Shown here: in pieces, positions 60,220-64,000 of the stretch
How the letters are laid out: each line of letters starts with the position of its first letter
How positions within the stretch are numbered: position 1 is the first letter of the stretch
Assembly: GCF_030272615.1 (NCBI RefSeq)
Contig: NC_081406.1
Coordinates: 188,652,391-188,716,390, forward strand
Source: Cryptomeria japonica
Taxonomy: Eukaryota > Streptophyta > Pinopsida > Cupressales > Cupressaceae
DNA: 64,000 bases
Reading direction: 5' to 3'
Position numbers and translations under genes: made by a program
Notes under the pieces: model-generated
The model's database searches: none
What the model was told of the DNA's origin: nothing
Seen by the model: the letters and a program-made list of their open reading frames with translations, nothing else

Positions 60220-61438
60220 TGATGAGCCTAAATAATGGCTCTATTTTGATAGATTTTTTATATAATACTCCTGCCTAGGTCTTATGGTTAGATGACATTT
60301 GGATTATAATCTTCTCCTAAGTTGATACCTTTTAGGTGTTTCTGAAACTGGTTTAACTTATACCTAAGGATGTCATATAATGATTTTAAATGATCTATCT
60401 ATGCATATATCTGAAAATAATTATAAATATGGTTTGCATTATATCATGTTAGAATTACTATATACACATGTTTGTTGTGCATTAATATCATGATGCAGGG
60501 TCAACAAAGGTGAAGCAAAGACAAATGGCGGTTCAAAAGATCATCAAATATATAACCGCAATGCAGACCCAGACAAAGAAATACAGTAATGATCGAAACC
60601 ACTTGACCAACTCTTCAGCAGATTGATTTATGAACATTTATAACTATTCTTAGTGGAGCTTAGATCTAGGAGGCTATTAATGCTATATTTTCTTAGCTGT
60701 AGGATAGATGTTGTTCCGTTGTCCTACGCTGACTTCTTCTCTTGTTAACAAATAATGTTCACCTATTCCGTAGGAATGTGGTCAATCAATTAGAAGTTTG
60801 TTATAAGTTTTCATATAAATAAAGGGATCTCTCTCCTCTTGGGGATAGAGGAGAATGACCATAGTATCTTGTAATACACAGTCTTCTGGTATTGTTTATG
60901 TATTTTCTAGTCAAGATGAAATAAAGAGATCAATACGATTGTGAATAATTGGATAATTGTAATCTGAATTTCTTGAGATACTCACTCAAGGGGGCCCACT
61001 TGGTGAGTAATCCTTTGTATGTTTCAGTTAATTTTATACTTCTAAAGTAGTTATTTTTGCAGTTGTTTGTTCCTCCAGCCATAGGAAATAGTTCTTGTGT
61101 CTATTCCCGCAACCACAACAGTAGAGTAGTTCCTATTGCCTACGAGAACTTTATCATTTAAAAGTAGTTGTTTAAAGTAATTTTCAGTTGTAAGAATAAA
61201 GTATTAGATCCTTTGAGATTTTGTGTCTTTACTTTAAGAAGAATTCCCTTTCCTGCAGTAATATAGGATGGTTGCAATATGAACTTGGTGCACATACAGT
61301 GCTAGCCCATTTCAAGTTTACGTCCCTAGTTGATAACTAAATGAGCCTTTGCCACATGAAAAGTTGGCTATTTAAGGATATTCAATCTTTGAATTGTGTT
61401 TTATTACCTAGTTACCATTCTAGTTGTGAGGACCAACA
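60220..61438 (+). repeat. Right Athila-like element 5' LTR
   Basis: TGATGAGCC...GACCAACA, 1219 bases. It includes a TATA-like ATATAAATA (60813-60821) and an AATAAA word (60920-60925) about 100 bases later, a usual promoter and poly(A) layout. Confidence 0.85.
60813..60821 (+). promoter_or_regulatory. Candidate TATA box of Athila-like LTR
   Basis: ATATAAATA followed by AAAGGGATC, about 100 bases before an AATAAA signal. Confidence 0.45.
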
Positions 61439-61442
61439 TTTT

Positions 61443-61461
61443 TGGTGTCGTTGTTGGGGAT
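61443..61461 (+). other. Primer binding site, tRNA-Asp type, decayed
   Basis: TGGTGTCGTTGTTGGGGAT differs from the tRNA-Asp complement TGGCGCCGTTGCCGGGGAT at four places, every one C to T. Athila elements are known to use tRNA-Asp. Confidence 0.75.
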
Positions 61462-61543
61462 GGTGCCAAGCTAAGGACCTATTGTAAACCATTAAGTTTT
61501 AAGTTTTTTTTATTAGCTCTTTGAATTTCCTTCATTAATCTAC

Positions 61544-63120
61544 ATGCATAGGAGGAGAAGAGATGCATTAGGAAGATTTCTTCCCTCGCATTCTACTCAA
61601 GATATAAGTTCAGATCAAGCACTTGAAGTAAACCCTTTTGCAGAAACTTATGTGCTAAATAGAGATGTCTTCAATGTGTCAGAAGGAGGCCTAGACTTCC
61701 TGATGAACCCCATGAACAAACATTTTACCTCTAGTCATTTATCAGGGACCAATGGTAGCAAATCCTCCACCTCCACCTGTCAATCCAACATTTGAGTTTC
61801 TCATTCCCGACCTGCATGATAATGAAAATTTGAAAAACATACCAACCTCTTCACTTCCAAAATTTCATGGATTGGTAATAGAAGATCCAGACACCTTTCT
61901 GTTTGAATTTGATATCCTTTGCAGAAGTCATGATTATACCACTGATGCTCATTAACTCAAGTTATTCCCTGCTACTTTGAAAGAAGCTACTTTGAGATGT
62001 TTTATGAGTTTAGGAAGAAATGTAATCACTACCTGGGAGGAGATGAAGACAAACTTCTTGGATAAGTATAAAGACTATTGCAAGAGAATGGACCGACAAG
62101 GTGATGATATCTTTAGAATGACACAAAAAGAAGATGAAAGCCTGAAAGACTATTTGGAAAGGTTTTTATTTAGTGTTAGCAAATCCAAACATAGTAATCT
62201 AAGTGAAGACTCTATGAAGTTGATTTTTCTTAGGGGCATCAATGATGACTGTGTTGACTCCTTAGATCTAATGGGAGGAGGAGATATTACTAAAGTTCAA
62301 AGGGATGATATGAAACAAATCTGTCAAAAGTATTCAAGAGCTGCAACAAAAAGGGGAAGACATTATAGGACTGGTTCTTCAATTGCAAAGTCATCTTCAA
62401 CAGTCTCAAGAATGGAAATAATTCATCTATTGAAGAATTTTAAAGAAGGTATAATTAATAATATGGCTACCCAATTGGATACACTACAGGCAAATAAAAA
62501 GCATGAGGAGGCAGAGGCTATGCTAGCTGAATTTTGTCCTCACCGTCGACAAAAGAAGGACTATAGATGTAAGTTGTTAGCTAAAATTGATAGCCAACAA
62601 AGTTCCCCAGATTTCAAGCTTGTCTACGGAGATGATGAACAACTCTTTTATGTTTCACAACAAAGGCCTTGGCCTCTAAGACAAGGTATGTCATAGGATT
62701 CATTGTCATTTTCCAATCCTTATATGAACTTCAATGCACAAAACAATCAGTGGCAACCACCATATTCCCAAAATTTTGGAAATTATACTCCTCAGTCTTT
62801 GAATAACTCTCAAAATCCTTGGCCTAATTATTAGAATTCCTCATCTCAATGGCAACAGCCACAAGGGAATTGATCTCCCCCTCAAGGTAACTAGCAATAG
62901 TCACCACAATGGAGGGGAGGACAACAATGTGCAAACCAGTCATCAGGTTTCCTGCAGCCACAACAACAGTCCCAACAACCAAATTTAATGCCACTCCATC
63001 CAAGACAACCCAACTGCCAACTCAACCTGTTCCAAATCCAAATAATAAACCACACAACAACAAGTTTTTTCAACTAATCCTAATAACTATCATGCATACT
63101 CTTTGAATATAAGTGATATT
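61544..63120 (+). pseudogene. gag: Athila-like gag
   Basis: Begins MHRRRRDALGRFLPSHS (61544), shifts frame near 61750, then continues from 61752 to 62696 in one frame (one TAA at 61953). Retrotransposon gag motifs: LPKFHGLVIEDPDTFLFEF, LKEATLRCFMSLG, TTWEEMKTNFLDKY and the DESLKDYLERF helix. Past the TAG at 62694 the frame stays readable to about 62900 with several more TAG codons in a Gln/Pro/Asn-rich tail; a different frame carries on to 63106. A zinc knuckle is not visible, as is usual for Athila. Confidence 0.8.
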
Positions 63121-63487
63121 CATTTGCGGTCAGGGACAACATTGCCTACTCCATCTCCTCCAGTCATAATAGAGTTACCAATAGAGGAGACTACTCAGGA
63201 AACTATACCTGATAAATTTGGAAACCTTGAGCAGGTTCAGTAGTCTGAAACTTCAAATATACCTATAAGAACTCCCCCATTTCCTCAAAGATTGCAGGTT
63301 GAAGTATCTAGGCAACATGATGATATAACTTTTGATCTTATTGATCAGCTAAAAAATATGCGTTAAAATCCCACTATTTCAAGCTATTAAAGACATTCCC
63401 ATATATGGAAAAGCTATTAAAGAGGCATGTCTGAAGAAACCTGGGAGGAAAAAAAAAGATCCAAAAACAGTCCATGTAGTAGGATAG

Positions 63488-64000
63488 TTGGCTGATATTA
63501 TGTTAGGAAAAATTGTTGTCCCTAAATATTCTGACCCAGGTAGCCCTATTTTCAAGGTAGTTATTAATGGAACTCAAATAAAAAATGCCTTGATAGACTT
63601 AGGAGCAGCAATAAATGTGATGACTAAAGATGTCATGCAGCAACTCAACATTACTAGTCTCAGATCAATTCCAACGGTCCTGCAGCTTGTTGATATCTCT
63701 ATTGTTCGGCCTGAATGAATGGTTGAAGATATTTTGGTCACATTAGATTCTTGGGAATATCCCGCCGATTTCATAATCCTCTCTCCCAAGGAAACATTAG
63801 GTGGATATCCAATTATTTTGGGAAGATCTTGGCTGGCAACAGCTGATGCATATATAGGTTGCAGATCTGGAGATATGACAATTTCAGATGGTATTACTAC
63901 CAAAACACTTGCACTCTATTATCCAGCATAACCACAACTTGATCAAGAGTGAGTAGCATGGCCAGACATAGGAGAAGAAGCAGAGGAATTTAATTTTGTT
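63488..64000 (+). pseudogene. pol: Athila-like protease region
   Basis: Frame 63488-63718 has the Athila aspartic protease motif ALIDLGAAINVM (~63585) and continues past a TGA (63716) to 63931 with LGRSWLATADAYIGC. The end motif GDMTISDG...ALYYPA is followed by TAA and, in the same frame, PQLDQE and WPDIGEEAEEF. The left copy reads PAQPQLEDEHLVWPDIEEE at 40630, so the TAA here stands where that copy has CAG or CAA. Truncated by the window. Confidence 0.8.

Larger units (their letters stand above)
60220..64000 (+). mobile_element. Right Athila-like Ty3/gypsy element, cut by window edge
   Basis: 5' LTR, tRNA-Asp-type primer site, gag and protease in order on the plus strand, inserted in copia A RT. 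TAGTG (60215-60219) would be one target duplication; its partner is beyond the window. RT and downstream parts are not in view. Confidence 0.85.

Overview
This is a plant nuclear window made almost entirely of nested and decayed LTR retrotransposons. I see no intact host gene and no rRNA, tRNA or CRISPR. The plant call rests on Tat- and Athila-lineage Ty3/gypsy elements, SIRE-like and other Ty1/copia elements primed by initiator-Met tRNA, and a plant mobile domain (PMD) gene. Long LTRs, deep nesting and old decayed layers would suit a gymnosperm such as a conifer, but that is inference and I cannot fix the species.

Layout. 1-3.3 kb: end of a decayed element (Y) with a coiled-coil ORF, polypurine tracts and a 3' LTR. 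3.3-9.6 kb: two blocks of a degenerate GGGACTCTGGGGTTCC repeat, a copia LTR remnant and a broken copy of copia family A. 9.6-14.8 kb: no gene seen. 14.8-16.6 kb: polypyrimidine DNA switching to polypurine DNA, with inverted-repeat similarity. 16.6-33.2 kb: element X (minus strand), with a 3' LTR and an unusual ORF next to the polypurine tract. X is split by T1 (19079-31827), a nearly intact Tat gypsy element with AATAA target duplications. T1 has one long protease-RT-RNase H-archaeal-type RNase H-integrase ORF (minus) and, antisense near its 3' LTR, a three-exon PMD gene. 33.2-40.7 kb: an Athila-like gypsy copy (minus) with an extra ORF after integrase, fused internally to a copia A copy. 40.7-60.2 kb: copia A (minus), interrupted by copia C (plus, 41853-49237) and copia B (minus, 51171-57836). 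A single LTR (58124-58993) then joins it to a second copia A body. 60.2-64 kb: a second Athila-like copy (plus) inserted in that body and running off the window.

How the parts relate. Insertion order can be read from target duplications and interrupted ORFs. T1 is younger than X; copia B and C are younger than copia A; the right Athila copy is younger than the right copia A body. Nearly every in-frame stop examined in these ORFs can be explained by a C-to-T change in a CAG, CAA or CGA codon, with TAG most common. This is expected if methylated cytosines (CHG and CG) in silenced repeats were deaminated. The most interesting object is the antisense, intron-containing PMD gene inside T1. Its first intron is a GC-rich minisatellite that shares a 14-base core with a minisatellite in T1's own LTRs.
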